Assembly (NCBI GenBank): GCA_900088475.1
Contig: FLMG01000261.1
Coordinates: 85,561-149,560 of the forward strand
Origin: Hyphochytrium catenoides
Lineage: Eukaryota; Sar; Hyphochytriomycetes; Hyphochytriales; Hyphochytriaceae
DNA: 64,000 nucleotides
Reading direction: 5' to 3'
Shown here: in pieces, positions 1 through 14,202 of the stretch
Position numbering within the stretch: position 1 is the first letter of the stretch
Layout: each line of letters begins with the position of its first letter
Notes under the pieces: model-generated
The model's input: the letters and a program-made list of their open reading frames with translations, nothing else
Told to the model about the DNA's origin: nothing
Database searches by the model: none
Position numbers and translations under genes: made by a program

Positions 1-3000
1 GGGTAGTTGATTGGCCAATAGTGTCTGCCAGTCGCATTCAAAGCATGCTCGGGCAGCTTCTTAACCTTGACGGGGTCACTGTTACCAATCGAAACGTTCT
101 GCGGAATTCGGATGGGTGGATTGGTCTGACAGCTGATGTTACCTTTTTGCAGAGTCATGGAACACTACCTTTGCTTCAGTGCGACATGTCAACCGTCAGC
201 TCTACCTCCAACGGAGCTCCTTGTACTTCCCCAAGCTGCACATGCGACGTCGTAAGGACTAGAATTGGCAGCCTTCTTCAGGGTGATTTCAGCATTAGCA
301 TCGAGAGACAGTTTGGTCCCTTGACGTTTTCTGATCCCCTTACTTTCCCTTGGGATGTGGATAGCGCAAAACTCGCTTCTGTGTTGAGCAGCTATACAGC
401 CTCTACCGCTCCATCTGAAAAACCTTTTGGAACCGTATCCGTAAGTCGACAGGCCTATATTCCCAGTGGGAACTCAAAATGGTCTGGAGGTTATCTGTGG
501 GCTATTACGTTTCTAGATCGAGGTAAGTTCCGAGATAGCCTGTGGGAGACCGCTTGATCCTTACTCTCTGCATCGTAGGCTGGGACGTCCCCAAAATGGT
601 TGTCAATGGAGCTAGTTTGAGCTGTACAGCAGCGGCATGCACCTCAACTATAGCTGTAGAGGATATGACTTCCCCATTTGCGGTTGATCCTACCACCGCC
701 TCTGTCGACGGTAATGAGATACGCGGATCCTTCTCTTTGACATTTCGAGGACAGACAAGAGCATTCATGCTTGGTACGGATACAACGGCAGACCCTGAAA
801 CTGCCTACATCACATCCCTGGCAGATGGCAACTTTAAGACTGCATTGACCGGCTTGGGAGGATTAGGACCTGGGAATATAGTCACTCGATCCGCTGCAGA
901 TTCTGCCAGAGGTTATACCTGGACCATCACCTTCTCGGATTCTGCCAACGGCGGATTACTTCCGTTGCTTCAGATTGATTGTTCGGGTCTCACTGGGATA
1001 GGTGTTGCTTGCTCGGCGCTACAAACTCGGAAAGGGAACACTCTTGCGGGATCCTTCACGCTTACGTTTGACGGCTACACAACACCAGCACTGAACGCTA
1101 AGTCCACTGAGCTCGAGGTCCAGGCGGCACTAAGTGCTCTTCCCTCCATTGCTCCGTCACGCGTGGCGGTAACACGATCTGCACCCTCAGAGGTCTCTGG
1201 CTTTACTTGGAGTGTTACTTTTACGTCCAGTAAATGGGTGAATCCGACAGTCGACCATTCAACCCTGCAACCTGGCAACTGGGTTGGCTCTGCCGCCAGC
1301 TGGTACGCGACGTGGCCATCGGGTTACTCAAAGGCTTGGGGAAAGAATGTAGGTAGTTTATGGGCCAATGCTAGACGATTGGGTTGCGACTCCAGTGGAC
1401 TTACCGGTTCCAACACTATAAGTACAGCGATATCGTGTACCGCAGATGTTGCGAGGGCAGGTGTTGGACCATTACTTGGAACTTTCCAGCTTAGCCTAGA
1501 TACGACTGGACATCCTGTAATTGGCACGAAGGGAAGCTACGCTACTGTCATGATTCCGCACAACGTTCATGCTTCAAGTACAGACAGTGGATCAGACGGC
1601 TCGTCGCTTCAGGAGATTCTTGAGGCTATGCCCAATGTAGGGAAGGTGGCGGTACGACGCAGTGCTGTTGACCCGGCGAACGGCGGCTACACGTGGACGG
1701 TGACATTCCTCTACGACAAAGAGGGCGTTTGCCAACAAAGAGACACCGCGACCAATCTATGTAATGCGCCCGGTGATGTCCCGGAGCTTCAGGTGACAGG
1801 AGCCTCTACCATCTTACCAAGTATATGCCCTGACCCAGCCCAGTGCATCAATGGCGTAGTTCTTCGAGGTACCTTCTCTACATTCAAGGTCAGCGGAGAT
1901 CCAGACATTTTGAAGGGTTGCGAAGCTTGTGTAGTGACCTGTGAAAATGACGACTGTATTACAACCAACACTCTTGCCGTGTCGGGGTATGACGCCACTG
2001 TGGAACTGTCGCGATTTCTTTCTGGAGGTACACATATCTCTGTGGGAGGTGGGACACCATGCAACTTCGAAGTAGCTGAGGTCTCTTCAGCAGTCACCAA
2101 CAGCCATATTCTGGTGAAAGCAGGGCATGGGTGCAGTACAGTTGGCGCTGGCGGGCCTCTGAGAATAGTACTACAGTGGAACGCAACACCGCGTCAAGTG
2201 CAGCAAGCTCTCGAATCTTCCTCTGACCTATCTAAGGAGACAGGGTTATGGAAGGCGTCGGGACGTGTTGTAAATGTAACGAGGACTGTATTAGGCAAGT
2301 ATGGCGATATGATATGGAACGTACGCTTTGTATCAAATCCTCAGATGACTCCACCTGGAGCGGGCGATGTCCCGCTTATCCTTGCCCAGACCACGGACTT
2401 TACTGCTTGCCCGGCATACATCTGCATCTCTGTTACGGAGACGAAAAAGGGCTCCAGACCCCTGTCAGGAAACTTTAGGGTTGATTATGTCTCCCCAACA
2501 GGGCCCAGGATAATGGCTTACGACGAAGCAGCACAGCGGATGAAAAGAAAGCTGGAGGAGATGGCAACTATTGGAACAGTAGACGTGGTTCGAAGCACAT
2601 TTCCTACGTGTGCGCTGCCTTCTTGCTCCGGTGGTTGGGGTGACTTGCCGGTGTTGAAGGATGGCACCCGCGGAGGCTATGTCTGGAAAGTCAGATTCCT
2701 CAGCAACCCGGGATCTGTGGCCGGAAAAACCTTTCCTCCTGGAACCGGAAGAGTAGCACAGATACAGGTGGACGCCGCCGGAACATTATACGGCAATATT
2801 GCACAGATTTCGACGGTTCCTGTATTGCTTGGCTCAGTGCCACTTGGAGGAACCTTTACCATAGGGCTCGGTGAAAATCAAACAATTCCGTTACAATTCA
2901 ACGCCCCTTACACTTCTTTAGAGCAGGCCCTAGAAGATTTACCTTCAGTGGGAGATGTAAGTACGAGAAACGATCACATCTAGCCCACTATCAATAGCTC

Positions 3001-6000
3001 AACCGCTGACCTCCATACTTTCCCTTATATCACATATTTCTTTGTTCAGGTACAAGTTTCCAAAGCTCTTGCCTTTTATGAACCCATTCCGGGTGTGACA
3101 GCAGATGTTTCAAGAGATGCTGAGGGCCTTCAGGTGACAGGAGACTATCTCAAAAGTCTTGCACCCGGAGACGTCTTTCGTCTAGGCGGCCAATCCTGCA
3201 ACTCAGGCTCTGCATGTGACCTACCTGGAGGCAATGGGGAAGTGTTACTTGGCCATGTGGGAATGGAGTCCAGCTCGCCCCTTGTAGATATGGATGGATA
3301 TGTGGGATACCAAACTCAAATATCTCCTGGTGAAGAGCTTACCATACAAGGCGACACCTATGGCGTTCGGAAGACAGGTGTCCATGTACAAACGCTTACT
3401 GTGGAGATGGATACTTCCGTGGTGTTAGATAACAGCGGCTTCTTCAGAATCTCCCTTACACACAACCATCAAACCAGCGACACCGGTTGCTTTCCTCCTG
3501 ATGTCACTGCATCTGACATGGCGGCTGGCCTTAACAGCTTGCCAAATATCGTGGGTTCTATAACGGGTACTGACATAGTCGTGTCCCGCTCCAGCCTTCA
3601 GCAATTTAGTCCAACCAGCAGTGGATATGTCTTCTCTATTTATTTTGAAGGGGCGTCAGTGCAGGGTAAAGTTCGTCTACTGGAGGTTTGCAGCACTAGT
3701 ACTTGCTGTCCCAGTCAACATAGTTCGTACTTCGGCGGCGTTGACGTCATTGTAGACGAGGTTATCACCGGTGGGAGAACCGAAGTTCAGACCATTAGCT
3801 TGGCTACCGATGCAGGGTTCGTTGAAGATACCAGCGGCTATTATAGGTTATCCCTAGGGAGCGCTGGACCATCTTCTTGTATCCGCTGGGGGGCAGATCC
3901 AAACGAAATTGAGGACGCTGTTGCGGCCCTCTTAAGCGCCCCAGGTAAGACGATTGCCTCCGCAGGCAACTAGACATTGGCTCATGCATCACTTTCTGCC
4001 TTTAGAGAATTTGCCAGGCAGAGATGTAATGGTCAAGAGACAAGGCTATGGTAAGTCGATCCAAGAGGTCCAACGATTGTCCGTCTTAGCCACCAGTGCT
4101 GTAACCAAGCATCCGAGCATTGGGCTCTTCAGACTACGGTGGGTCAACGGTGGCCTGACCTTCGATACCTCAAACTGCATTCCCTTCGGTGCTTCAGCAT
4201 CGATAGTGGAAAATGAACTCAGTGCTATGCTTGGCTCGCAAGACATTCACGTGACACGTGAGGGCGATGGCTCTCCTTCTTCAGGATACGGCTACGAGTA
4301 TTATGTAACATTCTCTGGTCCTGTGGGAGGCGGAACCTCCACAGTTCTGGGTGACGTCCATCCGCTGGAGTTCATTGATGTAGGTACCCATGGATGTCAA
4401 CCGCTGTCAACAGGTTCGCCAGTCCTCTCCATTAAAACTGTTAGGGAGGGCAAGCCAAGCTACCTCTATAAAGTGTATTTCACTGGGCTGCTCCACGGTG
4501 ATCTACCTCAACTTGCACTCACAACGGGGGGATGCTCTGGCTGGACCCACGTAGGAGGCGCTAGTCGTTCTGCCGTCACTGACACCTTACAGGATGGCGG
4601 CAGTGCTCATATCCAAGAGATAATTGTCAAGATGACGCTTGAGGTCGATCCCATTGTGGCTTCCTACCGCTTGGCCTTTAACGGCGAACAAACGGCTTGC
4701 CTCTCTTGGGATGCATCCGCAGCAGACATTGCGTCCGAGCTCACACAGCTATCTTCTATCGGAGCGAATGGGGTTACGGTGACTAGGTCGAGAGATTATA
4801 ATCGGGCCGTACATGGCTATGTCTACTCGGTTTCTTTCGTAGGCGAAGATCTGTCCGGTAAAATTGCTTTACGTTTCGTGCTTTGCATATCTCTAACCTT
4901 CATATAGGTAGTATCCCTGACATACAATTGGGTGGCACCTCCTGCCCGTCGCCGCTTGATAGTTCATCTTCTGTGAACATTCAGACTGTCAGAGATGGAA
5001 TCAATCCAATCAGTGAGCTCCTCTTAAGCAGGAGGTACCAAGGAGAGCAGGCGGCTTCTGTTCCTTTGTAAGTTACCCTGCTGTCGTTTCTGTGAGGAGA
5101 AATGATGGTCACCCTCACGAAATGACAGGTACAAGTTTGCGCCAGTCTTTACACTTCTCAGCGAGAAATTTGAGGTGCAGCGCCTTATTGTCAAGGACAG
5201 TGCGCCCATTACTGCCGGGGCAACATATGACTTAACTGGCTCTGGTACTGTCGTAGCTTGGAACACTTTAGAAGAAGATTTGGAAAAGATCATTGCGCTG
5301 GCCCGAAGTTACGAACCAGGTACCTTTTACTTGGCTTGGGCTAAGTCGTTGCTTCTGTCTCTAAACAATACTTGTTGATGTAGGCCAGATTGTGGTGTCT
5401 AGGAGAACTGATTCTACGTTAGCTCCTAACGGATACGTCTACTCCATTTACTATGTGGGTGTGAACGGGGATGTTCCGGACCTATTGCCATCAATGCCCA
5501 GCGGTTTCACTGATCTCTCTCCCGTAAGTGCCCTAAGTCTTCGCCAGGGAGTAGCATCGACTGGACTGCTGTCTCGCCAGAACCAACTATTGCCCTTGGG
5601 ATTAGCAAAAGATCCCACTGTTAAAGCGAATCAACGTCGCGCTGGATCAAACCTTAAGCTCTACAAGCCCAGAGGTACGTAAGCCAGGCACGTCTACTCG
5701 TTTTGGCTTGGTCTAATGAGGTGCTACTATCTAGGCTACTTGTACGTCGTGAAATTTGTCTCCAACCTCGGCGATGTAGCCCGTTTGACAGCGAATGCAT
5801 CCTTGCTCCGGGGTTCGAACGCTAGTGCGTGGGTGACAGATGATTATGTCAAGGGGAACCTACCATTCTCGGCGGTGATTGGCAGCTTAACTACGGGACT
5901 ACGATATTTCATTCGAACAGCTGCTGTTACCGCCCTAGGAGTTGGACAATTTTCTTCTCCGGTGTCTGCGATTCCAGCTTCTGCACCCTTGGCACCTATG

Positions 6001-9000
6001 AGTTTAGAAGTCGGGGTTCCGAAGTATCAGGCGGAGATTCAAATGCTGAAAACAGCTGCTTCACACGTTCCTGAGGTCCAGGTTGTAAGAACGTCGGCCG
6101 ATCCTATTGGTGCCGTCCAAGCGGTCCAAACGACTGCGGAAGGTTGTGGCGAGCGCGATTGTATCGACGGTAATATCGCCATTAGATGGCCGGAGATCCA
6201 AGTACTCACCGTCGAAGCCCCAGGTCAGTGCGAACCAATCCCCTACCAGAGCAATGTCATGTACCTAATCAGACTCTGCTCCAGCTCCTGTTCTCTCAGG
6301 CTCCTACCAGCTTGTCGTGGAGATCTTCAACATACCTGGAATGCCATCAACGTCACAGACCACTGACCCTATTGCTTGGGACGCCTCAGCTTCCACTCTA
6401 GAGGCAGAACTCGCTCAGACTGCCGGTTTACCGCAAGGCGACATCCATGTCATTCGGTCAGGTGATGGCGACGCAAGGTACGGCGTACAAATTTATGTTG
6501 ATGGATCTAGTGCTAATCACTTTTGTATTTTAGCTCAAACTATGGGTACTCATATACGATTCAATTCGTTGGTGCGTCTCTAACTGGCAATGTGCCAGAG
6601 CTGGCTGTTGCAAATCCCTCTTTCACGATTGTGGGTGGCTTAACCTCGCCGAACTACGTCACGGTGACAACAGTGAATGAGAATCAAGCTTTAGGGACAG
6701 ATACAAGCATCCAAGAAGTACGTATATCATCACCCGATTCCCCTATTAGCCGGGGAGGTTATAGCCTGGCCTTTACCTTGGGAGGCGTTCCGCAAAGCAC
6801 CCAATGTATTAATTTCGACGCCCCTGCTGACCGAGAAGGCTCTAATGGTGATGGAACCTCCGTTCAAGAAAGTCTTGAGGCGCTGCCTAATGTGGATCAT
6901 GTAGTCGTCAAGAGAGAAAAGAATACGATGACGGCTCCAAACGGCTTCATATATCGCATATTCTTCTCAGGCAATGGTGTGAGAGGGGCCGTCCCCCCTC
7001 TATTGGTGTCGATTTGTGCGCCCTTCGAAACCCTGGTATACAACAACTACGTGTCAATCACCGACTATGTTGTTGATGTGATGGTACTTCAAGCAGGAGG
7101 CCTTAGCGCTGTCAACAGCTTGACAGCGCCAACTATCCAAACAGCCGTGAACCTTCTTTCACCAATAGTAAAAGCACCTGCCGTTGTAAGCGAGTCCGCT
7201 AAGGACTTGCAGGGAGGAACCACTTGGACCATAGCTTTCGCCTCCACCGATGGAGCCGTTCCGGAAATGGTTTGTAGCACAGATAGTGCATTCAAGCTTG
7301 TTTCCTCTACGGCCGAGTGCGTTGTTGGAACCATCATTGGCGGCAATGAGATTGGTGGCGACTTCGTGATCGAATCAGTACCTGTAACGGCGTCAGCAAC
7401 TGCAATGCAAATGAAGGATGCCTTAGAGAGTGTTTCGTGGATTAGCAAGGTGGCTGTTTCTCGCACAGGACCAGATGGTCAGAAAGGTAGGCCGTTTGCG
7501 CATATTATTCTAAGAGATTGACCTTTAACCCAGTGCTAGGCTTCTCTTGGACCGTGACCTTTCTGGGTAATCGGGGGAAGGTCCCGTTGTTAAGAGCGGT
7601 CAACACCCTGACCGGGACCAATACTAAGGTGGATGTTGTAAGAAAAGTAGCAAATAACTTCGTTCAAGGCAGCTTCACGCTTTCCTACGGGGGTTACACG
7701 ACATCTTCAATCGAACATGATGCTGAGCCAGATGCTTTCGCGTCGGAAAGCAGCGGCAAGAGTGTGCAAGAGGCCCTTCAGGCTTTGCCTTCAATAGGTT
7801 CGATCCTAGTCACCAGGTATGCAGTAAGGGTGCTACGTCATTAATGTCAACCCAGGGCTAACGGATGTTGATTAGATCGGGACCGGACAGTGAAGGTGGC
7901 TATGAATGGCTAATAACCTTCAGAGATAGCAGAAAGAACGGAGGTGACCTGCCCCTTCTTGCCGTCAACGATGTCAACCTCAAAGGTGTTGGCGCTGGAG
8001 TGCTTGTGCAAGAGATTGTCAAGGGCTCCTTGCCAAACAGCCATGAGCTATGGCTGACCTTCAACTCTTCAAGCTCCCAAGGCAACCACGTCTTTTCCTA
8101 CCAGACCGAATGGGATACTTCCACAGCCTTCTCAGGACCGAAGTATGATTCAGCAACTCTTAACCGGACGTCCGCCCTGAGGAAGTCGCTATCCGTCGTT
8201 ACTTCCAGTTATTCTCTCGCTCCGCTTGAGAATGCAGCAGTGAGTGCCATGTGACCTCTTTCTTCGTCTGTCATATTATGTTTTGAACTGACCTCTACAC
8301 ATTATGCAGTTCCAATGGCCCGAGATCGTAAGAATTTACACTCCTACAGGCGGCCCAGGCAGCTTCACTGTGACTTTTCTGGGTTACCCCAGTCACTCTA
8401 TTGATCTGGGAGTCACGACGTACTCTAGTTTGGAATTATTTCTCAATGGCGTGTTCCCAGTCCAAACCTTTTTTGGCAACAGTGTTACGATCAGGCCAGA
8501 ATCCCCGGCATCGACGCTTGTTGGAACTGATGCTTACTTTGACATCATCTTCAGTGGAATTCCAAGCATTTCTTCTCGAGTGGTGATTTCAGACCCGTCT
8601 TTGGCCACGATGTCAGTCCTGCAAACAGGCTCAACACTTTATGGAAAACATCTTGCTGCCTTTACTTGTGTTGGGACAGGAGGGACAGTCCGATTCGACC
8701 TAGATGGTCTTCAAACAATTGAAGCACCATATGACACAGCTATCGATGATGTGTCTACATTGATAGTCAATGAGCTTGATCTTGATAGTAACGCCGTCAT
8801 TTTCGCCGCCGATGATCCTAGCGCGACAGAAATCTGTGCACCCACTGGTCCCCCTCCAAAGATCTTTATTCTGTTTAACTACTTGTATGGGCGTCTTAAC
8901 CCCGTCATATCCGGAGCTGGGGGAGCATCAGTAAGTTTACGCCATTTGTGCTATGTAACAGAGGCTCACCTGATGAATGTCCTTAGGTTACTCAGGATAC

Positions 9001-12000
9001 ATCATCTGGTGGGAGTGCCATAGATGGTATTATTTGGAGGCGCCCAACGATCTCGGGCACATTCTCCCTGGGATATGGAGACTTGACTACCCAGGAGCTC
9101 AATGCAGATGCCAGTGAGGAGGACGTTCGCTTTGCTATCGAGCAGCTGGTAAGAACATCATCATCACTTCTTTGTACCAGTTAGGTCCTAAGTAACCGGG
9201 TCTGTGTAGATGCCAGGAAACCTTACGGTGGCAGTAACTCGTGATTATTCCAAAATTCCTCTTGCTGGACGGGTCAGCGTGACGACGGGGTTGTCCTTTG
9301 TCCAATGCAGTGGAAGTGACTGTGACTTTGGTGGTGCTGCCTACGGCGTCCCAGGAGACCTGGTGCATATAGGCGGGACATGGTACACAGTGCTACCAGA
9401 CACATCTTCTGGTGCTTTGCCCAAAGATCGGTTGTATCTTGGGGACCTCGACGGTGGCCCCACTATGTACTTAGGACCAACTGCTAGCAACGTCCAGGTC
9501 TATGGATGGGCTAAGGGGTACGAGTGGCACGTCACCTTCGTCCGATCTCCACCTCACATGTCTTTCGCCACTTTGAACCTGAGACCGGCTTTCTTGTTGC
9601 CCGTGGACGCAAAAGTGGCGATCCACCCACAAAACTGCTGGCGCTGTTACTTTATTCCATCGGGGAGCATGAGGGGTGAGAGTTTGGTGATGGGAACAAC
9701 CTATTTCATTCGATTGTCTGCAACAAACGCTTTGGGCACATCTCCCTTTAGTACGGCGACCGGTACACCCAATGGTATTCCTGAAGCCCCCACGGTTCGC
9801 TTGATTGTCAGAGGAGGATCAGGGGTTGATGTTATGATATCACCCCCTTCTTATCAGAGCGATGTGGCATCATCTTCGATTAATGGTGATATCCAGCGTT
9901 ACATCATCCAGTGGGACACCTCTTCGTCCTTCCAGCACGGCAATCCCTTGTGTGAGGATTGCGTTACTGACGTGGAAACGGACAGAATAAAGGTTAAAGC
10001 AGACCTTACTGCGTACCTCAACCCTGGTAATAAGATTTCGGTTGGGACATTTGGATGTCCGATGGAGGTTACGACAGTTTCAGCGACCACTGTGGAAGTG
10101 GTTCACCCGCATGGATGCACGCTACTTAGCGATCAGACGCTGCCTGTACTAATCTTTCGAATAGCTCCAGGCGTGCTACAGGGAGACTCAATCAAGGGTA
10201 AGTTCACCTCCTCGTCAATAGCAAAGAAACAAGAGTTATGGACCACCTTAAATCACTTACTTACCTTACATCACGTTCTGTTACCTTCTAGGCACTCCAC
10301 CTTACCGCTTTTCGATAGCTGGGTTAGTGACGGGACAGACGTATTTCGTACGAGTAGCTGCCAGAAACTCAATACCACCGGAAAGAATAGCGTTCGACGG
10401 CTACCCGTCAGACAATACACGCTGGAGTGGCCCTCATCAAGTCACGCCGCAGAATATCGCCCCATCAGCACCACGGTCGCTCGTGCTAACTGCGTACAGC
10501 CGGACAACTATCCAGCTGCAGTTCTATCCACCATTGTATGACGGCGGCCTCCCAGTTAGCTCGTACAAAGTTGAAGTTGACGTCACTCCTCAGTTCGAGT
10601 CTAGCTACAGAACTACGGTTACCTTAGCCACAGCCTCGCTTAGCACTCTTTATGACCAAGGGCCTCTTGTGCACCTTCTGACGGGCCTAGAAACAGGCAA
10701 AGCATACTACATCCGAGTGGCGGCTATCAGCGGCGCCGGGACTAGTCCATTTACTGAGGCAGCCAATGCTCTCTTACTAGTAGGTCTCGCAGAACCTCCA
10801 CGTTCACTGGATATTGCCAACGGCCTAGACCAGCCAAACTCTGTGGCGGCTGCATGGTCACCCTCAGCTGGTACTGGCGGTGCACAGGTCCAGAGCTATT
10901 GGGTAAGAGCTCTCTTTTCTACTATAGGCTCCCTATTCTAACCGTCAAGTTTTTCTGAATGCTAGATTGAGTGGTGGACGTTAGATTCCCAGGCTGAAAT
11001 ACAGACGGTCCAACTTGTGTGGACGGGGATCACGCCCAGCAGCTCTGACAAGTTCCGGCTGGCGTTTGGGGGCTACTTTTCAACCAATTTGCCCTATGAC
11101 TCCTCAGCAGCTTCATTCCGGCGAGCGCTTATGAACCTCGGAGCTGCCAGCGGATTTTCTGTGCGACCTTCTGACCTATGGACGGTGTTCCTTAACCTAT
11201 AGTTGACCATGGCTTTTCTTTATGCTTTTGTCTCCTATGTTTAGGCTGTCGTGGGGAACATCGACGTGGTTCGCAACGCTTTGCCGTCAGGAAAAGGATA
11301 CGAATGGACTGTAACGTTCTTAGAGTCTGAGGGTCTCAACGCTGGCTCACTACCCCTAATCCAATACGACATTTCATGTAGGTGTGTGTTTGTCCTACTT
11401 TTAGGCGCGAGTCAGTAACGGTGTGTTTGCAGCCATAGCAACCGCCGGAGTGAGAATGGCCGTCTACCCACTGACAAAGGGAACTAGGCGTGGCCAGCCC
11501 AATGAACCAGGAGTTGCTGAGGTTCAACTCGTAATGGTGTCGGCCAGCTCAGGTCTTGGTGGTCATTTCCGTTTGTCTTTCAAGGGCAATTGGACACCCT
11601 ATTTGCATCACGCAGTGGACGCTCCCGAATTGGCGGAGGTCTTGTCTTTGACTTGTGGTAGTAAGTAGTGCAGTGCTCGTTTTATACTCTTTAGCTGCAG
11701 TAAGGCTAAAGGCCATGCAACCAGGTCCCATTTCCGTGACAAGACATTCGTCTGGCAGCTTCCAAGGATATTACTGGCTGATTACTTTTGAAAATCTTGT
11801 TGGAGACCTTCCAGCTCTACGGGGCGATGGAAGTTACCTCACGGGGGTCGACCCTCGGGTTCAAATCAAAGATGGCGACAACCTTGTATCCAGCCAGGGC
11901 AACGTATGTTTACCTGGAGAAGGGGTTCCGGGCGATCTGTGTCCGGGCCCAGAGTGGGTACATTTTACTGGAAGCTCCTTGGGAGAGCTTGCAAGGTTGA

Positions 12001-14089
12001 CACGACCAGGAGAGGTCCCCGTAGGATATGGTAGTCTGCGAACCTCTGACGCGACCACCCTTAGTGAGAATGTCGCGCATCTGAGTTCTGGTAAGGAATT
12101 CTACTTCTCGGTATCAACAGTCAACAGCAAGGGCACTGGCCCCCGTAGATATTCTGTGCCAGCCAGCCTCCACATTCCGATTAGACCACCAGGCTTTCCG
12201 GTAAATGTTTCCTTGGCACTTGTTCCGATGACAACCAATCAACTGGCAGTGGACTACAAGCCACCCTCTTCGGATGGCGGTGACCCAATATCCCGCTATC
12301 GGGTTGAGTGGGACGTGACCCCAGACTTTGCCAACCCAGGATATGAGGAGTTCTCATGCCCCAATAATCCCGTTAACGCGATATGGAGCATCACCTACAA
12401 GACTGATCCTCTGTACACGGACTTCACGTTGAATGTAAGAAAACGCTTCCTTTCGTATGGCACCTGTTAAAGGCCTGAATTGCACTAAAGGTTTCTCTTC
12501 AGGTCGCCATTGGGGGCTTCTTAACCACAACACTTCCTATTCACTTCGACGCCCCAGCTATGAAATCCGAAGAGACTCCCGGCAACACGGCAACGTCAAG
12601 GGTCTTCTGTGTCGATTGTCCTACGTGCGGCGACCCTTGTAATGCTGGCACAATTGAATCTTTCTCGGGGTCTCTTCAAGCCAAACTCGAACATATACCG
12701 GGCGTAGGAAAGGTGACCGTCCGAAGATCTAACGTTGTTTCTCTACCAGGCTTACGCTGGGTGGTAACCTTTTTAAACCCCGAATCAGACCTCATTAGTC
12801 TCTCAACCAACTTCCCGAGCGGGAACCTTCCAGAAGTTGCACAAGTTACTCAGGGAAGGCGCTTCACGTCCTGCGTTGGGCCACAAGTTTTTCCTTCAAC
12901 ACGCTCCCTTGTGATGGGGTTAATGTATTATGTTAGAGTGGCGGCTTACAATTCAGCTGGTTATGGTCCGATGGCGGCGGCGGAGTCCGCTCAGAAACCA
13001 ATGGCTGTCCCTGGCCCTCCTACCGGTGTCACACTGTCTGCAGTTTCTGGCAGCGCTCTCAGTGTGGTGTTTAGCCCACCTCTAAGCGATGGCGGAGATA
13101 CGATTACTGATTACCTCATACAATACTCTCCAGATGCCAACTTTCCGTCTGGCAATACCAGTTCAGATCGTGTTTTGCTTCTTCTTGGAGGTGCACCTTA
13201 TGTACGTCTTATATCTGGGTTGACGAAAGGTCTCCGATACTATTTTAGGGTTGCCGCAAGAAATGCAAGAGGCCTTGGCGTGTGGCAAACATCATCGCCA
13301 GCGGCTCTTGCTCCGACCACCGCCCCCAGCGCTCCAACGAACGTCGTCTTGGGAGTAACTGGACCCTCCCTTCTGACCGTCTCTTTTCGCCCTCCGGTGG
13401 ATGACGGAGGTGCGGCGATAACTGACTATCAGATTGTGTGGGATTTGTTCCCATCCTTCGGCAGCCTATATCCCCTGCCTGATAAGGGTAGTAGCATTGT
13501 ACCGGCGGGCGAAGAGTCCTATACAATTCCTTCTTTGACTATGAACAAGAAGTACTACGTGGGTGTCACCGCCTCGAATTTGGCTGGAGGTGGTCTGCTT
13601 CAGGTATCAGCTCCGAGCAGTGCAACGCCTTCACTTCAGGTCCCTGGGAAACCTTGGGGGTTGTCGGCTTTGCCAACAGCTAATCCTGGAGAACTCCTCA
13701 TCCGTTGGCAACCACCAAGAATTCCAGCCCATGGGATTCCTTGTTCCGGTACTCTATCTGCACCGGGAAATTGCCCCCAGGTAGATGGGAGAGACGGCGC
13801 CCTAGGTGGCGCTCCTCTCCTTCATTACCACATTATCTGGAACGAGAAGCCAACGTTTAACGGTCAAGGTGGACGAGTGCAGGTACATGGTGAGTCGACC
13901 CAGCACACCCTAACTGGTGTGCTCCAATCCGGAATCCAATACTACATACGGGTAGCTGCTATTAACTCGGCAGGGGTTGGACCCTACTGCTCACGCCAGG
14001 ACTATTTAGGCTACCTCTGTCCCGATAACCTTTTCGAAAAAGGTGGCAGGATCGTTAGTGGATCTTACGTCAGCGCTACTGCACTTTAA
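1..14089 (+). CDS. Giant repeat and fibronectin-III protein, 5'-partial
   Basis: The reading frame is open at base 1 and ends at TAA 14087-14089, so the window holds about 4,200 C-terminal residues. Roughly the first 9 kb encodes copies of a ~95-110 residue unit. Each unit has a GxFxLxFxG start, an AL..LPxIGxVxVxR segment and a GYxWxVTFL..GDVPLL end. Fibronectin-III-like domains appear from about 5.9 kb and dominate 9.7-14.0 kb; they show PPxxDGGxxIxxYxVxWD and YYxRVAAxNxxGxG signatures. About 20 introns fit, for example 523-578, 2957-3049, 3945-4005, 4858-4907, 5068-5128, 5320-5383, 5675-5734, 6224-6299, 7487-7539, 7817-7875, 8240-8309, 8931-8986, 9149-9209, 10198-10291, 10903-10965, 11378-11432 and 12435-12502. 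The splices near 11161 and 11640-11710 are uncertain. Many paired cysteines suggest a secreted or cell-surface protein (inference). No membrane anchor or signal peptide is visible in the part present. Confidence 0.85.
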
Positions 14090-14202
14090 GAAAGAGCTTG
14101 CATGGGAAGTTCAGCTCGCACTGACTCTTAACTAGGTATAATTTAAGGCTTCACATCAAACTTGGTAAAATGAGTTGATCAGTGTTATTTGTAGTAGTGC
14201 AT

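Noticed and set aside
1075-1278. Minus-strand frames within the giant gene
   Set aside because: They are shadows of the plus-strand repeat protein and share its codon register. The same holds for the other antisense frames between 500 and 12000.
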